Assembly: GCA_963765105.1 (NCBI GenBank)
Contig: CAVXUW010000002.1
Location: 682,001 to 746,000 of the forward strand
Length of the DNA: 64,000 nt
Reading direction: 5' to 3'
Source of the DNA: CALMEC01 sp963765105
GTDB taxonomy: Bacteria > Actinomycetota > Thermoleophilia > Miltoncostaeales > Miltoncostaeaceae
This document shows, one piece after another, positions 39,104 to 48,046 of this stretch (positions within the stretch are counted from its first letter, which is position 1; each line of letters opens with the position of its first letter). A program made the position numbers and the translations under genes. A model generated the notes under the pieces. That model was not told the DNA's origin and made no database searches. It saw only the letters and a list, made by a program, of their open reading frames with translations.

Positions 39104-40571
39104 ATGCTTGTCACCTCGCGGGCGCTCGCGCCGAGCGGCTCCCACGACACCCACGTCGCGGTGCGCTGCGGCACGGATGAACTCACATATGGCGCTCTTC
39201 GCGATCACGCGAGTGCGATCGGCGATGCGAGCCGCACGTGGACGGTGCCGGGCGAGAGCGATGAGCGGTACGTCGCCCTGCTCGGGGAGTGGTCACCGCA
39301 GTGGGTTGCGACCTTTCTCGGTCTCGCCTCCGCCGGCTGGGCGGTGGGAGTGCTCGATCCACAGTGGTCGGATGACGAAACCCGAGGCGCCCTGGCACAG
39401 CTCAATGCGGCGGCCGTTGTTCTCACCTCCGCACACAACATGCCTCCGCATCTCGCTGGCGGGAAGTGGGAGTCTTCGGTGGGTGGTGCCGTCGTGCTCC
39501 GCGGTGGGAATGACGCAGCGACGGACGCTCCACCGCCGGTCACTCCTGACCGTCCGTTCTATGTGGGCTTCACGTCCGGCAGCGCGGGCACACCAAAGGC
39601 GTTTGTCCGTTCGCATCGTTCGTGGTGGGCCAGCTTCGAACGATTCGGCGACGTGTGTCGGGTCGATCCCTGCGGGCGCGTGGTGATTCCCGGATCGCTT
39701 TCGAGCTCGCACTTCCTCTTCGGCTGTCTCCACGGCCTTCACGTGGGTGCCACCGTCGAGCTCGGGCCAGTGGCGAACGCGGAAGGGGCCGCCGCCGCTG
39801 TACGTCGTTCCCACCATGTTGGCCGCCGCTGACGGGGCGAGCACGCCAGGCCAGGATCCCGGCTACATCTTCTGCGCGGGTGCGCGGCTCGACACCGCCG
39901 TGGTGGCCGCCACCCGCGAACGCTTCCCGGCGAGTCAGCTCGTGGAGTACTACGGGGCGTCCGAGCTGTCGTTCGTTGCAATCCGCCGCCATGGTGATGC
40001 CAGCCCGCCCGGCTCTGTCGGCGGTGCCTTCCCCGGGGTCGAGATACGGATTCTTGATGAGAACCACCAGCCGGTTGCCCAAGGTGAGACCGGCGAGATC
40101 GTCGTGCGCAGCGATCTGGTCTTCTCCGGATATCGCGGCACCCCACCCATCGGAGCCGCTCGGTCACTGGCGGGTGGGTGGTGGGGAGTGGGCGATCGCG
40201 GGTCACTCGATGGCGATGGCTACCTGTTCGTCGAGGGCCGCGGGTCGAACCTCATCATCACCGGCGGTGTCAACGTTCAGCCCGAGGAGGTTGAGGAGGT
40301 CGTTGCGACGGCCGACGGCGTTGCGGCGTGTGTTGTGCTGGGGCTGCCCGACGAGCGTTGGGGTGAGCAGGTGTGCGCCGTTCTGGTTCCCGAGCCCGGG
40401 GCCAAACTCACCCGGGCCGACATTCGCCGTCAGGTAGCAGCGGCCCTCAGCCGTCCGAAACGACCACGCCGGTATCTGCTTGTCGATGGGCCGCTCCCCG
40501 TGGGGCGTTCCGGCAAGATCGATCGCGACGCGGTCCGTCGCCTCATCGCGTCGGCACAGGAGCTGCGATGA
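39104..40571 (+). pseudogene. AMP-binding acyl-CoA ligase gene disrupted near the middle
   Basis: Two open segments in different frames together spell one ANL-superfamily ligase. The first runs from ATG 39104 to a stop at 39832 and includes the P-loop FTSGSAGTPKAF (about residue 150). The second continues in the +1 frame from about 39790 to 40571 (YVVPTMLAA, VEYYGASELSF, GWWGVGDRG, GSGKID-like GRSGKIDRDAV). At the join only about 11 residues separate VELGP and VVPTM where family members have about 25, so a deletion of roughly 35-40 bp rather than a one-base slip is likely. It lies within a GCC-rich run. It sits between bioY and the thiolase. Confidence 0.75.
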
Positions 40572-41752
40572 GTCGCGCCGCCGCCGTCATCATCGCCGCC
40601 GCGCGCACGCCGATCGCGCGGCTCGACGGCGACCTGGCAACCCTCGACGCCGACGCGCTCGCCGCGACGGTCATCCGACAACTGTTGACGACGAGCGGCA
40701 TCGAGCGCGTGCCCGTCGACGACATCATCTTCGCCACGGCAGCCGGCCCCGGTGGCAACCTCGCCCGCCGGGCCGCTCTCGGCGCCGGACTCTCCGTGGC
40801 CGTCCCGGGCATGACCATCGATCGTCAGTGCGGCGGCGGCCTCGACGCCATTGCGTTGGCCTGCCGACTCGTTGAGGCGGGGGCGGGTGACGTGTATGTC
40901 GCCGGTGGGGTGGAGAGCGCATCGACCTCACCGCTTCGCAGGGGACCCTCGCGCGATGTCGGTGCGCACGGTCGGCGCTTCTTTCCGCGGCAGATGTTCG
41001 CGGGGGGCAACTATGACGATCCCGGCATGGCGGAGTCGGCCGAGATCATCGCAGAGGAATGGGCTGTCGATCGTGCCCGACAGGATGCTTTTGCCGCCGA
41101 AAGTCACCGCCGCGCCGTGGCGGCTCGTGACGCAGGGGTGTTCGCAACCGAGCTGGTTTTCTGCCGGGTGGAGACTGATGACGGCTACCGGGAGGTCGTC
41201 CACGACTCGTGTCCACGGGCGACGCTCACGGCGGAGCGCATGACCCGCTTCCCATCACTCGTACATCCCGGGGGATCGGTTACTGCCGCCAACTCCAGTC
41301 AAATCGCCGATGGGGCAGCGGCCGTGCTCGTCGCCTCGGCACGTATCGCCGAGCGCGTTGGCCGTCCTGGTCTCGTTCATCGGGGAAGTGCAACCGTGGG
41401 TGTCGATCCCCGAGTGTGTGGCATCGGTGCGGTGGCGGCGGTGCAGGCACTTGCGGCGAAAGACGCCGCGTTTGACGTTGCCGCCATGAATGAGATCGCC
41501 ATCACGGAGGCCTTTGCGTCGCAGACGCTGGCGACCGCGGATGAGTTGGCACTCGACCTGTCGTGCGTCAATCCTCACGGCGGCGCGATTGCCTTGGGGC
41601 ACCCCTGGGGCGCGTCGGGGGCAATTCAGGTGGTGCGGTTGTTCACGGATCTCGCCCGTGGTGCGATGCCCGGGGGTCAGGGGTTGGCGCTGGCGGCGAT
41701 CGCCGGGGGAATGGGTTCGGCAAGTTGGTTTGAGGCGGATGTGCTTACGTGA
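40568..41752 (+). CDS. Thiolase-family protein lacking the C-terminal active-site cysteine
   Basis: 394 residues from ATG 40568, overlapping the ligase stop by 4 bp. The nucleophilic Cys (residue 88, DRQCGGGLDAI) and the His of NPHGGAIALGHPWG (about 345) are present. The last motif reads AAIAGGMGSA where acetyl-CoA acetyltransferases have CxGGGxG, so the general-base Cys is replaced by Ala. It is between bioY and bioM in one overlapping operon. A role in pimelate or fatty-acid trimming for biotin has been suggested by such clusters elsewhere but is unproven. Confidence 0.88.
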   Translation: MSRAAAVIIAAARTPIARLDGDLATLDADALAATVIRQLLTTSGIERVPVDDIIFATAAGPGGNLARRAALGAGLSVAVPGMTIDRQCGGGLDAIALACRLVEAGAGDVYVAGGVESASTSPLRRGPSRDVGAHGRRFFPRQMFAGGNYDDPGMAESAEIIAEEWAVDRARQDAFAAESHRRAVAARDAGVFATELVFCRVETDDGYREVVHDSCPRATLTAERMTRFPSLVHPGGSVTAANSSQIADGAAAVLVASARIAERVGRPGLVHRGSATVGVDPRVCGIGAVAAVQALAAKDAAFDVAAMNEIAITEAFASQTLATADELALDLSCVNPHGGAIALGHPWGASGAIQVVRLFTDLARGAMPGGQGLALAAIAGGMGSASWFEADVLT

Positions 41753-42432
41753 TCGTCTTCCGCGATGCCGGGGTCACGACCGACGACGCAGTGACGCTCC
41801 TTCACGACGTCAGCCTGACTGTTGCTCCCGGGCGTACGGCAATCATTGGCGCCAACGGGTCGGGCAAGACAACCCTTGCGCGACTCATCAATGGCCTGAC
41901 ATTGCCCACGGCGGGCGCGGTGACGGTCGACGAAATCGACACGGCCGTCGACCGTCCGGCGGTGCAGCGCCGGGTCGGTTTTGTGTTCCAGGATGCCGAT
42001 CACCAGCTCGTCTATCCCACACCGATTGAGGATGTCGCGCTGGGGCTGCGTGCCCAGGGCGTTGCCAAAGAGGCGGCGTTTGCGCGGGCCGAAGATGAGC
42101 TGGCACGCGTCGGTCTCAAGCACAAGGCACGCCAGGCCATCCACACCCTCAGTGGCGGCGAGAAGCACCTCGCGGCGCTCGCTGCGGTGCTGGTGTTGGA
42201 CCCGTCATGGATCGTGCTGGACGAACCCACGACGTCACTCGATCTCATCAACCGCCGCCGCGTTGTCGACGTTCTGCTGGGCCTGACCCAGTCGCTCGTG
42301 GTGGTCTCACACGACCTCGACTTGGTACGCGAACTCGACCGGGCGCTGCTTCTCGACAGTGGTCGTGTGGTGAGTGACGGCCCCTGCGACGAGACGGTGG
42401 GCCGCTACCTCGACCGGGTTCGGGTGCCGTGA
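41749..42432 (+). CDS. bioM: ECF transporter ATPase, biotin (BioM)
   Basis: 227 residues from GTG 41749 (GTGA overlap). Walker A IIGANGSGKTTLARLI (about 32-47), Q-loop VGFVFQDADHQL typical of energy-coupling-factor ATPases, signature LSGGEKHLAAL, Walker B WIVLDEPTTSLD and switch His VVSHDLD. It powers biotin uptake with BioY and BioN. It is a single ATPase, as in the dedicated BioMNY systems. Confidence 0.93.
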   Translation: MIVFRDAGVTTDDAVTLLHDVSLTVAPGRTAIIGANGSGKTTLARLINGLTLPTAGAVTVDEIDTAVDRPAVQRRVGFVFQDADHQLVYPTPIEDVALGLRAQGVAKEAAFARAEDELARVGLKHKARQAIHTLSGGEKHLAALAAVLVLDPSWIVLDEPTTSLDLINRRRVVDVLLGLTQSLVVVSHDLDLVRELDRALLLDSGRVVSDGPCDETVGRYLDRVRVP

Positions 42433-43082
42433 GGTTCCATCGGCGACGGCGACGGGCGCGGCCGCGCGTGACGTCGCTCTACTGGCCGGGTGAGTCCTGG
42501 GTCCATCGCGCCCCGGTTGGCGTCAAGTTTGCGGCGCTGTTTGTGATCTCTGCCGTCATCGTGTGGTACGCCTCCGCGATCGTCTCGGCCGTTGTTGCGT
42601 TCGCCGCGTTCGCCGGAATGTTGGTCGCTGGCGTTCCGTTTCGACGCATCGTGCGTCACGTGTTTCCGTTCGTGCTCTTTGCCGCCCTTCTCCTCGCATT
42701 CCAAATCGCGGTCGGGCGTTGGGACGCCGGTATTGTGGCCGCGACACGCCTGGTTGCGGTGGCGACAGTGGCCATCGCGATTGCCGTGACGACCCGCTTC
42801 ACTGCGATCGCCGATGCCGTCGAACGTGCCCTGCTGAGCGTCCGCGTCCCCCCGGCACGTGTCTTTCGTTTCTCGCTGGCGATCGGCCTGGCGCTCCGAA
42901 GCATCGATCACCTCGGCGTGGTGGCCAACCAGGTGCTCGACGCACGCCGCGCCCGCGGCCTTCACCGCAACCTTCGGGCCTTCGCTGTGCCCACGGTCGT
43001 CGCCGCAGCGCGTTTCGCGCACGGTGTGGGGGAAGCCCTCGACGCCCGCGGCATCGCCGGATCGGAACGCGAGCCAGAGTAA
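42429..43082 (+). CDS. bioN: ECF transporter transmembrane component (BioN)
   Basis: 217 residues from GTG 42429, overlapping bioM by 4 bp. Four to five membrane segments follow a short basic N-terminus. Two Ala-Arg-Gly motifs that couple EcfT proteins to the ATPase are visible: DARRARGL (about 174-181) and LDARGIAG (about 205-212). It completes the BioY-BioM-BioN biotin importer. Confidence 0.9.
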   Translation: MRFHRRRRRARPRVTSLYWPGESWVHRAPVGVKFAALFVISAVIVWYASAIVSAVVAFAAFAGMLVAGVPFRRIVRHVFPFVLFAALLLAFQIAVGRWDAGIVAATRLVAVATVAIAIAVTTRFTAIADAVERALLSVRVPPARVFRFSLAIGLALRSIDHLGVVANQVLDARRARGLHRNLRAFAVPTVVAAARFAHGVGEALDARGIAGSEREPE

Positions 43083-43087
43083 CGACG

Positions 43088-43468
43088 ATGCCCTACCGGC
43101 TCATTCACAATGTGGAGCTCGTGACCGACGAGGCCGCGACCGCGAAATGGACGCCGACCGGACGCGAGTTGGGTGGGCATGTCGCTGCGCCGATGGTCCC
43201 GGGGTTTCTTGTGCTGGAGGCATGCGCCCAATGCGCCGGGCTGCTGCTTACGGCCTCCGATGTGGATCGGGCCTCACGTTGGCTGTTGGGCGGGATCGAC
43301 ACGGCAACGCTCACGGATGTCGTCGTTGGCGTTGGCATCGTATTCGACTGCCATGTCATCAATCGCTCGACCGGCTCCGCCCGAGTTGTCGTCAAGGCGC
43401 TGCGCCAGGACGAGGTTGTTGCGCGGGCCACGCTCCTCATGACGCGGTTCTCGCCACGGTGGGGTTGA
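43088..43468 (+). CDS. Hotdog-fold protein, FabZ/FabA-like
   Basis: 126 residues from ATG 43088, 5 bp after bioN. The segment GHVAAPMVPGFLVLEACAQCAGLLL (seen as GHVAAPMVPG then LVLEACAQCAG) matches the central-helix motif of beta-hydroxyacyl-ACP dehydratases (HFPGxPxMPGVLxxEAxAQ). It has His and Glu present but one residue less between His and PG. It may act on acyl-ACP or acyl-CoA thioesters. Its place at the end of the biotin operon suggests an acyl-chain role linked to the neighbouring ligase and thiolase. Confidence 0.75.
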   Translation: MPYRLIHNVELVTDEAATAKWTPTGRELGGHVAAPMVPGFLVLEACAQCAGLLLTASDVDRASRWLLGGIDTATLTDVVVGVGIVFDCHVINRSTGSARVVVKALRQDEVVARATLLMTRFSPRWG

Positions 43469-43821
43469 GGGAAGGATTCGGCTCGGCGGTTCGTCACTGC
43501 GCTGAGGACCGTGACGGAAGCGGGAGATCACACGTTGGTGCAGGCGGAACGCGACTGCTCGTCGGATGCTGTTGGCGAGCTGTTCGTCGCCACTGGACCG
43601 GTGTGTGGCGCGCAGCGTTTGCCGTGGGTGGACGATGTGAATTGGCCGACGACATGGCGCAAGACGCCGTCGAGCGTGCCGTGCGCGACAGTGGTTCGCT
43701 TTTCTCTGGTCCATCGGGGGTACGAACTCTTGCGTTGGATCAGGGGATACCAAACGTTCCGCGTGCAACGGCACCTGAGTCTCCTGCTCTCGTGCCAACT
43801 CTCGCAGAGGCCTGACCTGGC
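43469..43821. other. 350-bp gap without a recognised gene
   Basis: Open frames exist on both strands here (for example 43511-43825 on +), but their codon use is not that of neighbouring genes, and no start signal or family similarity is apparent. The right end carries the arsR promoter. It may contain remnants of a decayed gene. Confidence 0.4.
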
Positions 43822-43849
43822 TTGACATATAACCATATGAGTATATATT
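43822..43849 (+). promoter_or_regulatory. Promoter and probable ArsR operator, leaderless transcript expected
   Basis: A -35 TTGACA (43822-43827) and -10 TATATT (43844-43849) are separated by 16 nt. The predicted transcription start falls on or next to the ATG at 43857, so the mRNA would be leaderless. The AT-rich palindrome ATATA-AC-CATATG-AG-TATAT (43827-43846) spans the spacer and would let the ArsR protein block RNA polymerase. Confidence 0.7.
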
Positions 43850-43856
43850 GCGGCGC

Positions 43857-44240
43857 ATGGCACGAGCGGCGACCACGACGGACGTGTTCAACGCGGTTGC
43901 GGAGCCACGTCGGCGAGAAATCCTTGACGTTCTCGGCGGTACGGAGCGCCCGGTCAATGACCTGGTCGAGGTGCTCGGCCTGAGCCAGCCGGTGGTGTCA
44001 AAGCACCTTCGGGTGCTGCGTGAAGTGGGGGCGGTTTCGGTGCGCGACAGCGGTCGCCAACGGCTTTACCGCGTCAACGGCACCGCCCTCAAACCCATCC
44101 ACGACTGGATTACGAACTACGAGCGCACCTGGGCGACGCGATTCGACCTGATGGATGACGTGCTCGAACAACTCAAAGAGAAGGAAGGACACGATGGCAG
44201 TGGCAACAGGAACAGCGACGGTGACGCTCCCAACCGATGA
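43857..44240 (+). CDS. ArsR-family winged-helix regulator
   Basis: 127 residues from ATG 43857. Helix-turn-helix PVNDLVEVLGLSQPVVSKHL (about 34-53) and wing DSGRQRLYRV. No ArsR metal-binding Cys pair is present. Members of this subgroup (AHSA1-associated, SdpR-like) are usually paired with an SRPBCC protein, as here, where the genes overlap by 47 bp. It is likely self-regulated through the palindrome over its own promoter. Confidence 0.92.
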   Translation: MARAATTTDVFNAVAEPRRREILDVLGGTERPVNDLVEVLGLSQPVVSKHLRVLREVGAVSVRDSGRQRLYRVNGTALKPIHDWITNYERTWATRFDLMDDVLEQLKEKEGHDGSGNRNSDGDAPNR

Positions 44241-44676
44241 GCAGATTCTCATCACTCGTGAGTTTGACGCGCCACGACACCTCGTCTACACGGCATGGAC
44301 GACACCCGAGCTGGTGAGGCAGTGGTGGAGCGCCGGCTTTGGCGAGGTCACCGTCGCCGACATCGATCTTCGTGTCGGGGGCGTGTGGCGGTACGTGTTG
44401 GTGACCGCCGACGGGACCGAGGTTGGCTTCCATGGCGAGTACCGGGAGATCGTCCCGAACGAACGGCTCGTGTCGACCGAAGTGTTCGAAGGTTTCCCGG
44501 ATGGTGAGGCGCTCAACACCCTGACACTCACTGAAACCGATGCGCGGACGACGATGACCATCCTCGTCGAGCACAGCTCGAAAGAGCATCGCGACGCCCA
44601 CATCAACTCGGGTATGGAGACCGGGATGCAGACGGCGATGGACCTTCTGGAAGAGGTTGCGCGCTCCCTCCGGTAG
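44194..44676 (+). CDS. SRPBCC/AHSA1-family protein
   Basis: 160 residues from ATG 44194, with a GGAAGGA box, starting inside the arsR gene. It has a START-like fold with an AHSA1 signature: ITREFDAPRHLVYTAWTTPE, then WWSAGFG, LRVGGVWRY and GEYREIVPNERLV. Such proteins bind hydrophobic ligands; with the ArsR partner they form a frequent two-gene cassette of unknown physiological role in actinobacteria. Confidence 0.9.
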   Translation: MAVATGTATVTLPTDEQILITREFDAPRHLVYTAWTTPELVRQWWSAGFGEVTVADIDLRVGGVWRYVLVTADGTEVGFHGEYREIVPNERLVSTEVFEGFPDGEALNTLTLTETDARTTMTILVEHSSKEHRDAHINSGMETGMQTAMDLLEEVARSLR

Positions 44677-44724
44677 ACACGGCTGTTCCGTGGATGTCGG
44701 CGTGCGTCACCGCACGCCGACATC

Positions 44725-45534
44725 TCACAGCATCTCCACGCGGAACTCGTCGAGGATGACGCGGACGGTGGTCGTGGTTGCGGCGCTCGTAAGGTTGAGC
44801 GTCCGCGCCGATTGATTGAGTGCCATCGTCCAATCGGTGATCGCCAGTGTCGTGTGGGGCAGGTCGATACAGACCGAGTTGCCGTGGGTCGTTTCCAGTG
44901 CATGCACAAACGGGTGCTCGCGACCGCGGTAGAGCGTGTAGACCCAGGCACCGTCGTCGCCGATGATGCGGGAAAGCGGCTCACCCGACATCGTCTCGCC
45001 GAACCGGCCGCGTTTGTCCACCACCGGGTTCGGGTCGAGTGCGCCACGCGCGAGGTCGTAGAACCGGACGACGTAGCCCTTTGGGTCCTCGACGCTGAAG
45101 TAGTTCGCCAGGTACAGCCGCGTGCCATCGGGTGAGATGGCGTCGTAGTCATAGTCGCCGCGGAGCTCGATCACACGCGGTTCGGTACGCACGGTCGGGT
45201 CGACCAGGGCAAAGCGACTTGTTGTGCGCGTCTCTCGGTTCGATGGGTCTTCCAGCACCAGCAGTTTCGCCTGTCGTGCCCAGCCGTCCGGTGCAAACCC
45301 TGGCGCCACACGTGCGTGCTCGAACGAACCGGGCAGTGTCCGGGTCGCGCCGTCGGGGAGGGACAGGACTGTGTCCTCGGAAGTCGCTCGGAGCGAAACG
45401 ATGGGGGCGCCGGCCGGCCCCGCGGCCTCTCCGGGTGTGGCGGTCTCGGTTGGAGCGACCGGACGTGCATCGCCACCACCGCACCCCGAAGCGAGAAGGC
45501 CGATCCCGAGAATCACCACAGCCGCGCGTCGCAT
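44725..45534 (-). CDS. Lipoprotein, beta-propeller-like, function unknown
   Basis: 269 residues from ATG 45534 with an AAAGGAG box 9 nt upstream. A lipobox LLASGC places the lipidated Cys at about residue 18, followed by a Pro/Ala/Thr-rich linker. The rest contains propeller-like strands (AISPDGTRLYLANYF, VVRFYDLARG, IIGDDGAWVYTLYRG). It is exported and membrane-anchored. No enzyme residues are recognised. It is divergent from the MFS exporter gene. Confidence 0.7.
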   Translation of the reverse strand: MRRAAVVILGIGLLASGCGGGDARPVAPTETATPGEAAGPAGAPIVSLRATSEDTVLSLPDGATRTLPGSFEHARVAPGFAPDGWARQAKLLVLEDPSNRETRTTSRFALVDPTVRTEPRVIELRGDYDYDAISPDGTRLYLANYFSVEDPKGYVVRFYDLARGALDPNPVVDKRGRFGETMSGEPLSRIIGDDGAWVYTLYRGREHPFVHALETTHGNSVCIDLPHTTLAITDWTMALNQSARTLNLTSAATTTTVRVILDEFRVEML

Positions 45535-45651
45535 GGCCGTCTCTCCTTTGTGCCGTGTCAGTGCTCGTACACCACCTCTACACCGACCGGCGACAGGCGG
45601 TTCCCAACGCGCTTCCACCACGGGAACCCAAACACCACTAGGTTTCCGGCG

Positions 45652-46932
45652 ATGCGGGTGCCTTCCGTCCTGCGCGTCCCCGAGTTTCGGCGTTTCTGGC
45701 TGGCCAGCCTGGCGTCGAATGCCGGATCGTGGTTGCAGGTCGTGGCCGCCGGGTGGCTGATCTTCGAGCTCACGGACAGTCCGGCCGCCGTCGGCGCGTT
45801 GGCGCTGGTCGCGCGGGCGCCGGCAATCATTCTGTCCACGTATGCCGGTCGGCTCGCCGACCGTTTCCATCGCCGGTCGGTCGGAATCGCCACGTTTGCC
45901 CTGCAGGCCATCGGGGCTGGGACGCTCGCCATCCTCGCGTCCGCCGATCGAGCGACTCCGGCCATCATCTACATCTGCACTGCCATCGTGGGGATTGGCT
46001 TTGCCCTGGGCCTGCCGTCAATGCTCGCTTTGGTCGGTGCGCTCGCCGGACGTGACCGTCTGCCCGGTGCCATCGCCCTGAACGCCGCGGGAATCAACGT
46101 TGCCCGTCTGGCCGGGCCGGCCCTTGGTGGCCTGCTGCTTGCCACAGCTGGCGCGGCGGCCTGCTTCGCCGTGAATGCCGCCTCCTTCCTCGGGTTGATC
46201 GTTGTTCTCGGCCGCCTCGATACGTTCCCTCCTGCCGAGCCCGGCGCCCGCGCCGACACTCGGGAAGCGCTCAGCTACGTGCGCCACGACGCGGCATCAC
46301 GACGGCTGCTTCTGGGAATGGCGGTCTTCGCGATGCTGGCCTCACCAGTGCAGGAGCTGGCGCCGGTGATGGCCGCGGAGCTGGGAGTGGGGGAGGTGGG
46401 GCTGGGTGTTCTGCTCGGCGCCATGGGTGGTGGCGCTCTTCTGGGGGCCTGGCTCCTTGCGCGACTAGAACGCACCACCTACCCGCGTCACCATGCGCTT
46501 CCCGTTGCCACTACCGCCTGCGCCGCCGCCTGTGGGTTGCTGGCGATCGCCCCGTGGTTTGCGCTGGCACTGGTCGCCATGTTCGCCGGCGGGATCTTCT
46601 GGATCTGGATGTTCATTGCCACCAACGCCGCAATCCAGCTGAACTCACCGGCCCCGCTGCTCGGACGCATGTTGGGGCTCTATCAACTTGCGGTGGTCGG
46701 GCCGATCGCCATCGGCGCCCAGGCGTCAGGCGTGCTCGCCGAGAGCATCGGCATCCGCGGCAGCCTGGGGGTGTGTGCCGGGCTTCTGATGATGTGGGGG
46801 TTGTGGAGCCTCGCGAATCGTGTTCCGGCAATTGACGGTCTCGCTGCCCCGCCGGTGGGTGGTCTGCGGGAGGGCGTAACCGCCCGCCATCAGGAACGAC
46901 AATCGACCAAGGAGCCGAACCAGGTCGGCTAG
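45652..46932 (+). CDS. MFS transporter, EntS/enterobactin-exporter-like
   Basis: 426 residues from ATG 45652, with 12 membrane segments. The N-terminal FRRFWLASLASNAGSWLQVVA and the loop AGRLADRFHRRSVGI are typical of the MFS_3 (EntS-like) branch of exporters. The substrate is unknown. The gene ends 13 bp before the M20 peptidase gene. Confidence 0.87.
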   Translation: MRVPSVLRVPEFRRFWLASLASNAGSWLQVVAAGWLIFELTDSPAAVGALALVARAPAIILSTYAGRLADRFHRRSVGIATFALQAIGAGTLAILASADRATPAIIYICTAIVGIGFALGLPSMLALVGALAGRDRLPGAIALNAAGINVARLAGPALGGLLLATAGAAACFAVNAASFLGLIVVLGRLDTFPPAEPGARADTREALSYVRHDAASRRLLLGMAVFAMLASPVQELAPVMAAELGVGEVGLGVLLGAMGGGALLGAWLLARLERTTYPRHHALPVATTACAAACGLLAIAPWFALALVAMFAGGIFWIWMFIATNAAIQLNSPAPLLGRMLGLYQLAVVGPIAIGAQASGVLAESIGIRGSLGVCAGLLMMWGLWSLANRVPAIDGLAAPPVGGLREGVTARHQERQSTKEPNQVG

Positions 46933-46945
46933 GCTTGGAGCTAGT

Positions 46946-48046
46946 TTGGATGAGGTTCAGCTCACTGAGCGTCTGATCGCTTTCGACACCTCCACCCCCG
47001 AGGGCCTACGCCTGGCGCTCGAGTTCGTGGAAGGCTGGTTGGAGGGGAGCGGCGCCTCCGTCGAACGTCGCTCTTTCGCCGATCGCGACTGCGTCATCGC
47101 CTGCGTCGGGAGCGGGTCGCCCCGCATTGTGTTCCACGGCCACCTCGACGTCGTCCCCGGTCACGCCGACCAGTTCTGCGCAACTCATCGCGAGGGCCGG
47201 CTCTACGGGCGTGGCACCTACGACATGAAAGGCGCGCTCGCGGCCATGATGCTGGCGATGTCCGATCTTGCTGCAGGCCTCACCGGGGCGACGGTCGAGA
47301 TGGTGATCGTTCCTGATGAGGAGCGCTCCGAGCCCGGACCGAACGCCACCGAGATGCTGATTGCCGACGGCCTGCGTGCCGACTTCGTCATCTGCGGCGA
47401 GCCCACGGACATGCAGGTGGGGGTGCAGGCAAAGGGCGTCCTGATGCTGCGCGCCCAGGTCGCGGGGGTCGCCGCACACGGCTCCACCCCGTGGTTGGGC
47501 CAGTCGGCCATCCTCGATGGGGTCGAGATGTATCGCGCCATCGCGAGCCTGCCGTTTGCGTCGGGGTCGACCGACCTGTTTGAGCGGCCATCCATCAACC
47601 TGGGCCGCATCCATGGGGGCGACGCCATCAACAAGGTGCCGGACGCCTGCCGCCTCGATATCGACGTGCGGTATCTGCCGGGACAGGACCCCGCTGACGT
47701 GCTCGCCCAGATCCGTGGAATCGGCCCGTGGAGCATCGACGTGTTGGTGGAGCGGGCGCCGGCGTACGTCGATCCGACGAACCCTTACGTCGTCGCGCTG
47801 CTGGCCGCGGCCAGCGCCCACGAACCGTCGACGACCTCGGTGGGACGTGACGGCGCATCCGACGCGGTCGCGTTTCTCTCCGTCGGTGTGCCGGCAATCG
47901 AGTTCGGTCCGTGCGGGGCGGGCCACCACGGCCCAACCGAGTACGTCGACGTCATCAGCTTGCCGCGATACCGTAAAGCCCTCGTTGATTTCGCCCGGTC
48001 AATCGGGCGGGAAGGGGCACCCGCCGTGGAACAGATAACTGCATGA
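46946..48046 (+). CDS. M20-family metallopeptidase, DapE/ArgE-like
   Basis: 366 residues from TTG 46946. Di-zinc site residues are in HGHLDVVPG (about 67-75), GRGTYDMKG (about 92-100), VPDEER and a C-terminal GAGHHGPTEYVDV; the dimerisation domain lies at about 165-275. It could be succinyl-diaminopimelate desuccinylase or another deacylase or carboxypeptidase; the residues do not decide. It is the first gene of the overlapping envelope run 46946-54458. Confidence 0.87.
   Translation: MDEVQLTERLIAFDTSTPEGLRLALEFVEGWLEGSGASVERRSFADRDCVIACVGSGSPRIVFHGHLDVVPGHADQFCATHREGRLYGRGTYDMKGALAAMMLAMSDLAAGLTGATVEMVIVPDEERSEPGPNATEMLIADGLRADFVICGEPTDMQVGVQAKGVLMLRAQVAGVAAHGSTPWLGQSAILDGVEMYRAIASLPFASGSTDLFERPSINLGRIHGGDAINKVPDACRLDIDVRYLPGQDPADVLAQIRGIGPWSIDVLVERAPAYVDPTNPYVVALLAAASAHEPSTTSVGRDGASDAVAFLSVGVPAIEFGPCGAGHHGPTEYVDVISLPRYRKALVDFARSIGREGAPAVEQITA

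Noticed and set aside
39770..39835. Programmed frameshift in the acyl-CoA ligase
   Set aside because: About a dozen conserved residues are missing at the junction, so slippage alone could not restore a normal protein.
43511..43825. 104-codon frame between the hotdog gene and arsR
   Set aside because: Codon use differs from neighbouring genes, no ribosome binding site is present, and the frame runs into the arsR promoter.
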